DNA of 64,000 nucleotides. Source: Leptospira mtsangambouensis. GTDB lineage: Bacteria > Spirochaetota > Leptospiria > Leptospirales > Leptospiraceae. The position numbers and the translations under genes are program-made. The notes below the pieces were generated by a model. It was not told the origin of the DNA. It saw nothing but the letters and a program-made list of their open reading frames with translations, and made no database searches. Of the stretch, positions 9,153 to 17,572 are shown piece by piece. The stretch spans positions 682,001-746,000 of the forward strand of contig NZ_RQHK01000017.1 in the NCBI RefSeq assembly GCF_004770475.1. The letters run 5' to 3'. Each line of letters starts with the position of its first letter. Positions within the stretch are counted from its first letter, which is position 1.

Positions 9153-9229
9153 AGATACCTTCTTTAGGGAAAAGTTTAGAGATTCACGGAGTAGTGAAAG
9201 TCGTTTTTTTTTCTGAACAATAAAACAAA

Positions 9230-10726
9230 CTACGGAAAGGGAGAAATTTGCAAAATGGAAGCCGTAGAGGCTTGGAAATGGGCAATGGCCACATGATGAT
9301 CGTACAATGCCTTAATTTCTCGAACAGCGGCTTCGGCACTTGTCTGTTCTCTAATATTCACGAATAGAAGAGTAGAATCACCAAGGGCAAACCGTTCACG
9401 TTCCATCTCTTCTAACTTTCTTGCTAGTTCCACTTCATTTTGAGTAACAGTTACACGTTTTGCCGAGGCAATCACCTCTGAAATGGAATCTTGTACTTCT
9501 GTTTTGATTTTATCTTTTGAAAATTGTAGTTCTTGGTCGAGTTGGGCAATCTTTGCTTCAGCTGCTCCAATCATCCCTCTCGGTCTTTTGGTTTGGATGG
9601 GGAGGTTGAGGATGAGAGAGGCTTCTAGTTCTGGTTTTGCTCTTGTGACAGAACCTGGACCAAAGTCTTGTGATCCAGCAACCACTAAATCCACTTGTGG
9701 TTTTAACGAGTTATAACCCATATCTTGGTCTACGCGAACTTTATCTCGTTTGAATTCAAAGTCTTGTAATTCCGGTCGATACTTCCAAGCCAGTTTGATA
9801 CTTTTTTCCAATTCCACTTTTTTATAATCAATAGGTTTTGGAAATCCTATGGGCAATCTGTTTGTTGTAGGAAGGATTAAATTCCCATCAGGTGCACGTA
9901 GGAATAAAGACAAATCGATGGCCGCTTTTTGCATCTCTCGTTCTGCAGAAACAAATTGAGATTCTCTTTGCAAAATTGCTCGGTCATTTTCTGTTCCTTC
10001 CATTTTCGGAATGTCACCTAACTTGATTCTTTCGGTAATTTGATTTTGCCTGTTCTTTGCGATTGCTAACAAGTCTTTGTTGACTAAATATTCTTGGCCA
10101 CTGGCGACCCATTTCCAATAACGTTTTGTTGCTTCTTTAATGACTTCGATTTTTAATTTTTGAATGGAGAGTTCTGCGAGTCTACGGTCTAGGTCCGCTT
10201 TTTTGATATCGGCTCTGTTTTTATCAATCTCACGATTGCGCATCAGGGGAAAGATGGCACCCGCCCGAATTTCACCATGATCATTCGTTTCTCTTTTTCC
10301 ATCATAAACCGGAAAGGTTCCCCGACCAATGCGATAACCAGCAAAAAAAGAAGTTCCGCCAAGTGGAGTTGGTTTTTCAAACATTGCATCAGCTGAATTG
10401 TTTGTATAATAACCCATTGGTTTTGTGGTTCCCATGGATTTAAATTGTAAATCAAATGCACCTTCAGCTGCTAGATAGTTGTATTCGGCTTCTGATAAAA
10501 GTTTTTCTGCGGCAAGAACTAGTGGATAAGATTTTTCAACAGACTTTAAAAGTTCTTCTAAAGTAAGAACTCCTGGTTGTTGGTTGATATAGTCTTGAGA
10601 ATAAATATTGGGACCATGTAAAGATTCAAAGGGATCTCGTGTTGGATCAGCTTCTAAGACAAAGGAAAAAAACATTCCAAATGGACAAAGGATTGCAAGT
10701 AAAGATTGTTTGAATTTTGATTTCAT
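9230..10726 (-). CDS. TolC-family outer membrane efflux protein
   Basis: This exported protein of 498 residues has an N-terminal signal sequence (residues 1-24) and the two repeated coiled-coil OEP domains of TolC-type outer membrane channels. Visible features are LTLEELLKSVEKSYPLVLAAEK at the start of the first repeat, long heptad-rich helices, and IREQTSAEAAVREIKALYDHH near the end. It overlaps the HlyD gene by 4 bases (ATGA), and both follow the ABC gene, so the three form one operon of a tripartite envelope-spanning exporter. Confidence 0.88.
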   Translation of the reverse strand: MKSKFKQSLLAILCPFGMFFSFVLEADPTRDPFESLHGPNIYSQDYINQQPGVLTLEELLKSVEKSYPLVLAAEKLLSEAEYNYLAAEGAFDLQFKSMGTTKPMGYYTNNSADAMFEKPTPLGGTSFFAGYRIGRGTFPVYDGKRETNDHGEIRAGAIFPLMRNREIDKNRADIKKADLDRRLAELSIQKLKIEVIKEATKRYWKWVASGQEYLVNKDLLAIAKNRQNQITERIKLGDIPKMEGTENDRAILQRESQFVSAEREMQKAAIDLSLFLRAPDGNLILPTTNRLPIGFPKPIDYKKVELEKSIKLAWKYRPELQDFEFKRDKVRVDQDMGYNSLKPQVDLVVAGSQDFGPGSVTRAKPELEASLILNLPIQTKRPRGMIGAAEAKIAQLDQELQFSKDKIKTEVQDSISEVIASAKRVTVTQNEVELARKLEEMERERFALGDSTLLFVNIREQTSAEAAVREIKALYDHHVAIAHFQASTASILQISPFP

Positions 10727-12072
10727 TTGACCTTATCCCCACTTCCAGTTTCATCTAACAATGATTTCATCTCTGGATCATCCATTGGTAAGTTTGGTGG
10801 GAAGTCATTAAACCTTCTCCAAAGTTCATAACCAACACTGACACGATTAAGAAAAATCCAACCTTTGGCTCTCACACCTTGCCTGAGATAACGACTGGAC
10901 GGCCACTTACGATCATCTCGATCTGGGATGACAAGGACTCGGAAATTTCCAGATCCATTGTCTGTGATATCAACAAGTTTGACCGTTCCTCCAAAAGTTC
11001 CTACGGCAGTTTCCGGCCAACCGCTGATTTGTAAAACTGGGTATCCTTGGAATTGTAAACGAACCTTTCTTCCTTCACCTACGAGCGGAATATCGTTGCC
11101 GGAGATAAAAAGTTCCACTGCTTTGTCTTCTGCATCGGGAACAAGGATCGCTACTCCATCTCCTTCTTTGACTTGTTGTGTGTCAGGATTTACCAAAATT
11201 CGCATAATGGTTCCATCCCTCGGTGCAAATATTTCTTGGTTTTCTTGTCTTGATAACCGAGCCTCTAACTTTGGTAAGTCTTCCAAAACACGTGCTACTT
11301 CCGATTGCGCAGAAGCTAAGGAAGCCTTGGCATCATTGATCGACGCTTCTGCATCTTGTGCTACTTTTCCTGTATCACTGTATAAGGCCCTTTCTTCTTT
11401 AATGGCTGCATCATAAGTTGCTTTTGCACGATCAAGACCCGTCTCGGCATTGGTATGTTCTAGTTCTGCCAGTTCCAATGTTCGTTTGGAGGTAAGGCCT
11501 TTTTCCCATAATTGTTTTTGACGATCAAGATTGAGGTTTGCTGTTTTTAACGCAGCTTTTGCGGCATCTACTGCTTGTTCGCTGGCACGGACTCGATCTT
11601 TTGCCATCATCCTTCTGGAATCTGCGGCATCCACAGCACTGCCACGAGAAGAACGTAAACTAATGATTCGTGATCGAATGTTGTCTTCTCTGGATCTTGC
11701 TGCTTCTAACCGTTGTAAGAGTGCATTTCTTTCCTCACGAATTCGATTGATAAAGTTGGGATCGTTATCAGAGATATCAATGATAGGATCACCTTTTCTC
11801 ACACGAGTCCCTTCATGTACATGCCATTTCACAACGCGTCCACTAATGGGAGATTCAATGACTTGTTGACGGTCTAGGGGAGCATATGCAACAACTCTAC
11901 CAAATCCCATCGTTGTTTGTTGCCAAGGTACGTACAATAAGATGAGAAAACTTAAAAAGAATATGATGGTGAGAAGATAAGCTAGACTTTGTGCGGGTAA
12001 AGCTGTTTGCACCAATCGATATGAAGGTAGATTTTTATGTAGTTTCCATTTTTGTGACATATCAGTTTTCAT
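10723..12072 (-). CDS. HlyD-family membrane fusion (periplasmic adaptor) protein
   Basis: A membrane fusion protein of 449 residues with a short cytosolic N-terminus, one transmembrane helix (about residues 31-50), a split biotinyl/lipoyl domain (SPISGRVVKWHVHEGTRVRKGDPI and, after the hairpin, IFAPRDGTIMRI) and a long alpha-helical hairpin (about 110-270). A beta-barrel domain closes it. It would link the inner-membrane ABC partner to the TolC channel. ATG at 12072 is used; a second ATG four codons later is possible. It ends in a 4-base overlap with the TolC gene. Confidence 0.88.
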   Translation of the reverse strand: MKTDMSQKWKLHKNLPSYRLVQTALPAQSLAYLLTIIFFLSFLILLYVPWQQTTMGFGRVVAYAPLDRQQVIESPISGRVVKWHVHEGTRVRKGDPIIDISDNDPNFINRIREERNALLQRLEAARSREDNIRSRIISLRSSRGSAVDAADSRRMMAKDRVRASEQAVDAAKAALKTANLNLDRQKQLWEKGLTSKRTLELAELEHTNAETGLDRAKATYDAAIKEERALYSDTGKVAQDAEASINDAKASLASAQSEVARVLEDLPKLEARLSRQENQEIFAPRDGTIMRILVNPDTQQVKEGDGVAILVPDAEDKAVELFISGNDIPLVGEGRKVRLQFQGYPVLQISGWPETAVGTFGGTVKLVDITDNGSGNFRVLVIPDRDDRKWPSSRYLRQGVRAKGWIFLNRVSVGYELWRRFNDFPPNLPMDDPEMKSLLDETGSGDKVK

Positions 12073-12081
12073 AAGCCAACT

Positions 12082-14340
12082 TTAAGAATTTACCTTTATG
12101 GAATGTGAATCATTTTCTAATCTTAATATTTGGTCCATCTGAGAAAGAACAGTAGGTGATTTGGAAACGATAAATAGAGTCCATTCTTTGTTTTTTTGTA
12201 AAAGAATTTTGAGTGCAGAATTGAGGAGAGATGGAGGTAATAGATCCAAGTTTCCATCGATTAACAATAGTTTTGGTTTTCCAATCATTGCTCTTGCGAG
12301 AGAAATAATCGTTGTTTGTATTGAATCAAAAGGATGACCAAAAGTTAAGAGTGGAGTATGAATTCCATTTGGTAGGATTTGAATTGTTTCCCAAATTCCT
12401 AACGTTTCTAAAAGTTCACGAATTTCAATTAAGGATATTTCTTCTCTTCCCACTCGAATGTTTTCCAAAATGCTTCCTTCAAAAATTTCATTTCCTCGGA
12501 TGAGAAAGGTGAAAGAATGAATCTGTTCTTTAGAAACTTCATGAATGTTTTGGTGATTGTATTCTACGATTCCAGATGTTGGAGTTCTTACCCCACTTAT
12601 CAAATCTAATAGGATATGTGCATCATAAGGAGTATTAGACGATATACCAATAGATTTACCTGGTGATACTTTTAAATTAAATTGATTAAAAATTTTGTGA
12701 CCATTCGTAAGGGAATAATGGACTCCAGAGAGTTGCACTTGGATTGGTCCTTCGGGAATTTCAAATTCCACTGTTTTCACTGGAATTGTGGGTAGATTGA
12801 AAACCGAATTAATCTTATCCACAGCCGCAATCAAACTGTAAAAACTATCCAATTGTTTTCCAAATTTAGATATATCGCTGAGAACCTTTGCAATCACAAG
12901 TTCTGCTGCAACCAATTGACCGATTGTAAGTTGTCTATGGATGACTAAATAACCACCTAATCCTAGTACAATGGCGCTTGCTAAGGCCTGGATTCCGACA
13001 AGACCTATGATTTGGCGTATGTAGTTAAAAAAGTATTTTTTCCTTGCATACAAATAATCCCTGATAAACGAATCGGCTCTGTCCAAAGCAAAATTTGAAC
13101 CAAATGTAGAATGAAAAAGAGCAGAGTGTCTTGATATTTCTTCTAACCAAGCTGCTACTTTATATTTTTCTTTTGAAATTTTGATATAGTTTTCGGCAGC
13201 TGGTTTGCCCAATCGATAAGTAACCCAATAACCACCAATGAACAAAATGAGAAAAGAAAATACGATAAAAATAGGATGATAAAACGAAATCAAAATAAAA
13301 CCAATGACGGTTGTCAAAATAACCGATAAACCATCAACTAACAAGGAATGTATGGATTTTTGAATGGTCATGGTATCAAAAAAACGGTTCACGAGTTCTG
13401 GGCTATGGTGTTTATCTAAGGAATCTTGGCGGATTTTTGGAAATTTGACAGCAAACTCTGTAGCTATCCTAACAAACACACGTCTTTGTAAAATTTCCAC
13501 TACATAGATTTGAATGGTTTGCATGGCACCTGCAAATCCAAGAAAAAAGACAACTAACAATGTTAATATGATGACAGGTTGGAGCAAAACTCCGAAAGCT
13601 ACTATGTTAACTAATGAAGACGTTGCAACAGGAACGACCAAAGATAAAATTCCAATTCCAATCCCATAAATAAAAACGATCCAAACATCTTGGGATTCCA
13701 TTCGAATCAAATGGGAAATTTGTTTAAGAGCATTTTTAACTGGAGAATCATCTTTCGACATATCTCTATTTGTTGAAAATGGAAATGTTGGTTCAGCAAT
13801 TACCCAATCTACATATTCTTTGTTTGATTTGATTCCGATGAGTTTTAGTAGTTCTTTTTCTGAATACCATTCTTCGTCAGAATCAATTTGATTGAGGACT
13901 TTGATTCGATAGGAAGATGTTTTATAACGTAAGATTGCATAAAATTCTGGTATGAGGTTTGTTTCATTCGTCACTTGGAACACGAAAGGGGAACCATCGG
14001 TAATATAAGGTCTTATGTCTTGTAATGTTTTTTGAACAATGTTTAGGCGAACCTTATACTGGTGTGAAGCGGCGAATAGGAAATCATAAAAATTTTGATT
14101 TGTAACTTGTCTGTACTTGCTACGTAAAGACCGGAAACCTTCGATGATTTGGCTTGGAAACGATTGAATATTGAGTGATTCTGAGAAAAAATCCAAAACA
14201 GATTTTGCCAAATCTTTCATGGAAGTGAGCCTGACGGAGAGACTTTCTTCTTTTTTTTTGAAGAGTTGGTTCTTGAAGTGAAATACCAACGTGTGTAGAA
14301 ATTTTAACATGCGAATTGTGATTCGAGTCTTAGACTCCAC
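12082..14340 (-). CDS. Type I secretion-like ABC protein with degenerate ATPase domain
   Basis: The 752-residue protein has the layout of HlyB/LapB-like exporters: an N-terminal domain without cysteine (about 1-205, resembling an inactive C39-like domain), a six-helix transmembrane domain (about 215-490) and a nucleotide-binding domain (about 540-750). The ATPase motifs are lost. Walker A reads GISSNTPYD with no GK[ST]; the Q-loop Gln aligns with Arg615; the signature is FDSIQ, not LSGGQ; Walker B is LLLIDG, with Gly for the catalytic Glu; the switch His is Lys (IVSKS). The frame is intact, so it is not a simple pseudogene. The start is GTG at 14340, with ATG at 14310 as an alternative. First gene of the HlyD-TolC operon. 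Confidence 0.85.
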   Translation of the reverse strand: MESKTRITIRMLKFLHTLVFHFKNQLFKKKEESLSVRLTSMKDLAKSVLDFFSESLNIQSFPSQIIEGFRSLRSKYRQVTNQNFYDFLFAASHQYKVRLNIVQKTLQDIRPYITDGSPFVFQVTNETNLIPEFYAILRYKTSSYRIKVLNQIDSDEEWYSEKELLKLIGIKSNKEYVDWVIAEPTFPFSTNRDMSKDDSPVKNALKQISHLIRMESQDVWIVFIYGIGIGILSLVVPVATSSLVNIVAFGVLLQPVIILTLLVVFFLGFAGAMQTIQIYVVEILQRRVFVRIATEFAVKFPKIRQDSLDKHHSPELVNRFFDTMTIQKSIHSLLVDGLSVILTTVIGFILISFYHPIFIVFSFLILFIGGYWVTYRLGKPAAENYIKISKEKYKVAAWLEEISRHSALFHSTFGSNFALDRADSFIRDYLYARKKYFFNYIRQIIGLVGIQALASAIVLGLGGYLVIHRQLTIGQLVAAELVIAKVLSDISKFGKQLDSFYSLIAAVDKINSVFNLPTIPVKTVEFEIPEGPIQVQLSGVHYSLTNGHKIFNQFNLKVSPGKSIGISSNTPYDAHILLDLISGVRTPTSGIVEYNHQNIHEVSKEQIHSFTFLIRGNEIFEGSILENIRVGREEISLIEIRELLETLGIWETIQILPNGIHTPLLTFGHPFDSIQTTIISLARAMIGKPKLLLIDGNLDLLPPSLLNSALKILLQKNKEWTLFIVSKSPTVLSQMDQILRLENDSHSIKVNS

Positions 14341-14387
14341 TTGACAAAACGTTGTTCTACATTTTCTATTTTCCAGTAGAGGTTTCC

Positions 14388-14993
14388 ATGAAAATTTTTA
14401 ATTCCATTTTGGTACTAATCGCACTCAGCGCCATCTCTCAGTTGGTTGCACAAGAGAATTGTATATATGAATACGACCCGGCCCAAACCTCTTTAGAGTG
14501 GACAGCGTTCAAGTTTACTGAGAAAACAGGTGTTAAAGGAAAGTTTGATTCTATCAAAGTCGTTGGGAAACAAAAAGATAAATCAAAGTTTGGTGCTGTA
14601 AAATCTATCCAGTTTCAGATTGATTCTTCTTCAGTTAATTCAGGTGTGCCTGACCGTGATGGAAAAATCAAAAAATTCTTTTTTGGATCTGTGAAAGGAA
14701 ATAAAAAAATTTCGGGTACGTTCTCTGATATTTCAGAAGGTGAAACTGGTTCCGCGAAACTGAATCTGAGATTCGGAAATGCTAAAACAACAGTACCAGT
14801 TTCTTTTGTATGGAAAGGGGAAGTGGTTGAGGTAATCGGAACAGTAGATGTTGTTGGTCTTGGTCTTCAATCTGGGCTTAGTAAATTAAATGCCGAGTGT
14901 AATGACTTACATAAAGGATCCGATGGTGTGAGTAAACTTTGGCCAACTGTAGATGTTAAAGTTGTCTCAACCGTAAAGAAAATTTGTAAATAA
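14388..14993 (+). CDS. YceI-like periplasmic protein
   Basis: A secreted protein of about 201 residues with a signal peptide (MKIFNSILVLIALS... cleaved near LVAQ-EN) and a YceI-type lipocalin-like beta barrel (SLEWTAFKFTEKTGVKGKF, FGAVKSIQFQIDSSSV, GTVDVVGLG). YceI domains bind polyisoprenoid or other hydrophobic ligands. The ATG at 14388 is chosen over the longer frame because AGAGG precedes it and the signal peptide starts there. It is divergent from the ABC operon with under 50 bases between starts, so the promoters must overlap. Confidence 0.82.
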   Translation: MKIFNSILVLIALSAISQLVAQENCIYEYDPAQTSLEWTAFKFTEKTGVKGKFDSIKVVGKQKDKSKFGAVKSIQFQIDSSSVNSGVPDRDGKIKKFFFGSVKGNKKISGTFSDISEGETGSAKLNLRFGNAKTTVPVSFVWKGEVVEVIGTVDVVGLGLQSGLSKLNAECNDLHKGSDGVSKLWPTVDVKVVSTVKKICK

Positions 14994-15035
14994 TGTAAGA
15001 TTCCGGATGAGTTGAAACCAAACAATTGAACTTTA

Positions 15036-15093
15036 CCCACTATGAATTGAATTCATTCGATTGGTAGTGGGTCCTTGGTCGGAAATTTTTTTT
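15036..15093 (+). terminator. Possible terminator after the YceI gene
   Basis: CCCACTA (15036-15042) pairs with TAGTGGG (15065-15071), and an inner TGAAT/ATTCA stem extends the hairpin. A run of eight T follows at 15086-15093, 14 bases after the stem, farther than in a classic intrinsic terminator. Weak to moderate call. Confidence 0.35.
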
Positions 15094-15171
15094 ATTGTCT
15101 GCTATGAATCGAATAAAAGTTATTTTTGATCGTTTCAATTTTCAGAATTGATTTTAGAAGCGAGTTTCTCT

Positions 15172-15561
15172 ATGAGTCAAGAAATCGAAATATATAATCA
15201 ATCACAGTCCCCGACAGATAAAGAGATTTGTAATCTTCTTTATGGAGAAATTAATCTACATCTCCCAAAAGCTCTGAAAAAAATATGGCATGCTCATCCC
15301 GTTTGGTTTTTAGATGGGAATCCTATTGTTGGTTATAGCAAATTAAAAACTTGTATTCGCCTTCTTTTCTGGAGTGGCCAAAGTTTTGAAGTGGATGGAC
15401 TCACGCCGGAAGGAAGTTTTATGGCCGCCGAAGTCCGTTATACAGATGTTAGTCAAATCAAGAAAAAAGACCTGAAACTTTGGCTCAGCCAGGCAAAAAA
15501 GATCCAATGGGACTATAAAAATATTGTAAAACGAAAAGGTGTGTTGGAGCGTTTGAAGTAA
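15172..15561 (+). CDS. DUF1801 (YdhG-like) domain protein
   Basis: A 129-residue cytosolic protein of the DUF1801/YdhG-like fold (related to frataxin-like iron chaperones in fold only). It shows KKIWHAHPVWFLDGNPIVGY, then RLLFWSGQSFE, and a Lys-rich C-terminal helix. Its biochemical role is unknown. ATG at 15172 is preferred over an in-frame TTG at 15148, because AGAAGCGAG lies 8 bases upstream. It is the first of several single-gene units separated by hairpin repeats, and three repeat copies follow it directly. Confidence 0.7.
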   Translation: MSQEIEIYNQSQSPTDKEICNLLYGEINLHLPKALKKIWHAHPVWFLDGNPIVGYSKLKTCIRLLFWSGQSFEVDGLTPEGSFMAAEVRYTDVSQIKKKDLKLWLSQAKKIQWDYKNIVKRKGVLERLK

Positions 15562-15574
15562 TTACCAATAACAG

Positions 15575-15743
15575 GCGCATATATACGCATTACGTATATA
15601 AGAATGTGAATGAAAAGTAAAATTGATATATAAAAGTCTAAACCCCCTACTGCGAATATGCGCTATTCGTATATAAGCATTCTATTGGAAGATTCAAAGA
15701 TCGATTAAGTCTGCGGCTATATGTAATTCGGATATAAACATTT
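15575..15743 (+). repeat. Three diverged copies of a ~31-base hairpin repeat
   Basis: Copies lie at 15575-15606, 15652-15682 and 15713-15743. All begin GCG, have TAT or AAT at the same place, and share an (A/T)ATTCG(T/G)ATATAA(G/A)CATT-like tail (the first copy has ATTACGTATATAAGAAT). Each can fold into a small hairpin, for example TATATACG/CGTATATA in copy 1 and CGAATA/TATTCG in copy 2. They fill the gap between the DUF1801 gene and the acetyltransferase gene. More copies occur near 17.9 kb. Confidence 0.65.
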
Positions 15744-15759
15744 AATTGAAAGAGTGAAT

Positions 15760-16209
15760 ATGGATAATATAGAAATTAAAAAACTGTCCTCTAATGAATT
15801 AAATCATTTTATTGAACTCATTCGAGTCTTTGAAGATGTCTTTGAAATGAAAAACTTTCAAATGCCGAACGAAGATTATTTGCAATCCTTGTTGGCACGT
15901 GATGATTTTTTTGTTTTTGTTTCAATCTTTCAGAGTCAAGTGATTGGTGGTTTGACTGCTTATACACTTCGCCAATATTATTCTGAAAAACCTTTAGTTT
16001 ATATTTTTGACTTAGCTGTCCTTACCAAATACCAACGCCAAGGAATTGGCAAATCACTTATCCAAGGAATCAACTCCTACTGTAAAAAAATGGGAGCCGA
16101 AGAAGTATTTGTCCAAGCAGATTTGGTGGATGATTATGCTCTAGATTTTTATAGAGCAACGGGCGGATTACCAGAGGAAGTGGTGCATTTTACCTATCCG
16201 TTGAGTTAA
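15760..16209 (+). CDS. GNAT acetyltransferase, AAC(3)-I-like
   Basis: A 149-residue GNAT-fold acetyl-CoA N-acetyltransferase. The acetyl-CoA loop reads RQGIGKSLI (the Q/RxxGxG/A motif), preceded by YIFDLAVLTKYQ. The C-terminal half has EVFVQADLVDDYALDFY and EEVVHFTYPLS, closely matching the layout of aminoglycoside 3-N-acetyltransferases AAC(3)-I (YIYDLAV, VQAD, DDPAVALY, EEVMHF, recalled). Members acetylate gentamicin-type drugs and are typical integron-cassette genes. ATG at 15760 fits GAAAGAG six bases upstream; an in-frame GTG at 15754 is less likely. Drug activity is not shown by sequence alone. Confidence 0.8.
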   Translation: MDNIEIKKLSSNELNHFIELIRVFEDVFEMKNFQMPNEDYLQSLLARDDFFVFVSIFQSQVIGGLTAYTLRQYYSEKPLVYIFDLAVLTKYQRQGIGKSLIQGINSYCKKMGAEEVFVQADLVDDYALDFYRATGGLPEEVVHFTYPLS

Positions 16210-16229
16210 GTTGAATTATAGTTAAATTT

Positions 16230-16508
16230 ATGTTTAATCACTATAATAAGAATAAAATTGTTATTCCTAATGATGAAGAGAAATTTCTTGAAACTAATTT
16301 TATAGCATTTTGGTTAGGTATTTTATTGATTCAAAGCATATGCTTTGCATGTTATTTGTTAATTTTATTTTTATTTAAGATTTCTTTTTATCTAGAAATT
16401 TATTGGGGAATGGGGCTAGTAATATGTATGGTATATTACATTTGGCCATTTTTAATTCCAGCTCAATGGGGTTTAATTAAAGTAATAATTAAACGATTAA
16501 GATCCTGA
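16230..16508 (+). CDS. Small membrane protein, unknown function
   Basis: A 92-residue open frame, strongly AT-rich, with two clear hydrophobic helices (about residues 26-52 and 56-80) and a basic C-terminal tail (IKVIIKRLRS). No family is recognised. It follows the acetyltransferase gene by 20 bases without a strong ribosome site. Its amino-acid make-up looks like a real inner-membrane protein, but expression is uncertain. Confidence 0.45.
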   Translation: MFNHYNKNKIVIPNDEEKFLETNFIAFWLGILLIQSICFACYLLILFLFKISFYLEIYWGMGLVICMVYYIWPFLIPAQWGLIKVIIKRLRS

Positions 16509-16538
16509 TTCGTTTCAATGGGCAAGGGGATAGGTTGA

Positions 16539-16847
16539 ATGAAGGTTTTTGGATTCACGATTTTTGTTTTGACCTCTTCCGTTTCTTTATCGTTATATTT
16601 TTGTAGAATCGTTTTTTATTCTTTTATATACTTGTATCCTAACAAACTCTATTTTATAGAAGTTGGTCATATTTTAATGACCATATACATCTCTATAAAT
16701 ATCATACCGACATTTTTGGTCTTCTCCCATAGGTTCAAGCATTTGTTTTCAATTCGTTGGTACATCTGTCTGCAAACATTATGGAATTTGAATCCTTATA
16801 CCTTGTTTTTAGTGTTCACATGTGGGTTCTATCGTGATTGCGTTTAG
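16539..16847 (+). CDS. Small membrane protein or gene remnant
   Basis: A 102-residue, AT-rich frame with two to three hydrophobic segments (about 5-30, 40-60 and 75-95). No family is recognised. In another frame a possible continuation of 43 codons (GTG 16822 to TGA 16953) overlaps its end and reads like protein (FRWLDATGIHS), so a frameshift in a longer gene is conceivable. Low confidence. Confidence 0.3.
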   Translation: MKVFGFTIFVLTSSVSLSLYFCRIVFYSFIYLYPNKLYFIEVGHILMTIYISINIIPTFLVFSHRFKHLFSIRWYICLQTLWNLNPYTLFLVFTCGFYRDCV

Positions 16848-16984
16848 GTGGTTAGATGCAACTGGCATTCATTCGATCAATGGAAGTGGAAATAAAGTAG
16901 ATTATGAAAAATGGATGTTATATTTTTTAGCCATATTAAGAATATATCATTGATGTTTGTAGAGTTTTTAGGACTGACTAGTAG

Positions 16985-17572
16985 TTGAGATTTAAAATTA
17001 TTTATTTAGTTTTGTTTTTTATTATGATTCTCTTATGTAAGCCTGAGCCGGTAGTCTATACTGAGACAGATGAGCATAAATATAAACATAATAAATTTCT
17101 TTTTGACGGAACTAAACTTCCGATTCCTGGAATCACTACGGAGAGTAATCTACTTGAAATGTTTCCAGAAGGACCTTCTAGAATTGAAACTTTTAAAAGG
17201 AAAATCAAAAAAAAGATCTTTGGAAAAAGTTTTCCCATTGGGAAAATATACGAATATTTAAACACTGTGTATGAACTTGAAGAAGAAGGTAATAGAAAGA
17301 GTTACTTAAGAAAGGAAAAAATCGTGTTAGTTGTTTTTTTGGACGATGGTATTGTCCAGGATTACATCATTGATCACCTCGTTCGATCCGATAATGGAGA
17401 ACAGGTAATTGGCAAATTTCACCATATGCAGTCTGGCCATTGGGAAAATGACATATGGCCAGGTAGCCGAGAAGATGCCGAGTGCTATTGGTTACAAAGA
17501 TCTGATCGTGAAAATTACGTTCGCTCTGACGAATTTAAATGTGATCGATGGTACGAGCCTAATTCTCATTAA
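16985..17572 (+). CDS. Hypothetical lipoprotein
   Basis: This 195-residue protein has a signal sequence (RFKIIYLVLFFIMILLC) ending in a Leu-Leu-Cys lipobox at Cys18. The mature part is charged and hydrophilic, with a GTKLPIPGITTESNLLEMFPEG stretch and a Cys pair near the C-terminus (DAECYW, FKCDRW). No family is recognised. The start is TTG at 16985, with AGGA about 11 bases upstream; there is no ATG before the signal peptide. It is AT-rich like the rest of this accessory block. Confidence 0.6.
   Translation: MRFKIIYLVLFFIMILLCKPEPVVYTETDEHKYKHNKFLFDGTKLPIPGITTESNLLEMFPEGPSRIETFKRKIKKKIFGKSFPIGKIYEYLNTVYELEEEGNRKSYLRKEKIVLVVFLDDGIVQDYIIDHLVRSDNGEQVIGKFHHMQSGHWENDIWPGSREDAECYWLQRSDRENYVRSDEFKCDRWYEPNSH

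Noticed and set aside
12082..14340. Pseudogene call for the ABC gene
   Set aside because: Motifs are lost by substitution, but the 2.2 kb frame is open and the helices are intact, so I call it a coding gene with a degenerate ATPase domain.
15575..15743. CRISPR-like array of repeats between 15.6 and 15.7 kb
   Set aside because: Copies are only partly alike, few, and not regularly spaced, and no cas gene is near. They are better called diverged hairpin repeats.
16822..16953. 43-codon GTG frame that overlaps the end of the 102-residue membrane ORF
   Set aside because: Too short and without a ribosome site; possibly a frameshifted remnant, so not annotated as a gene.
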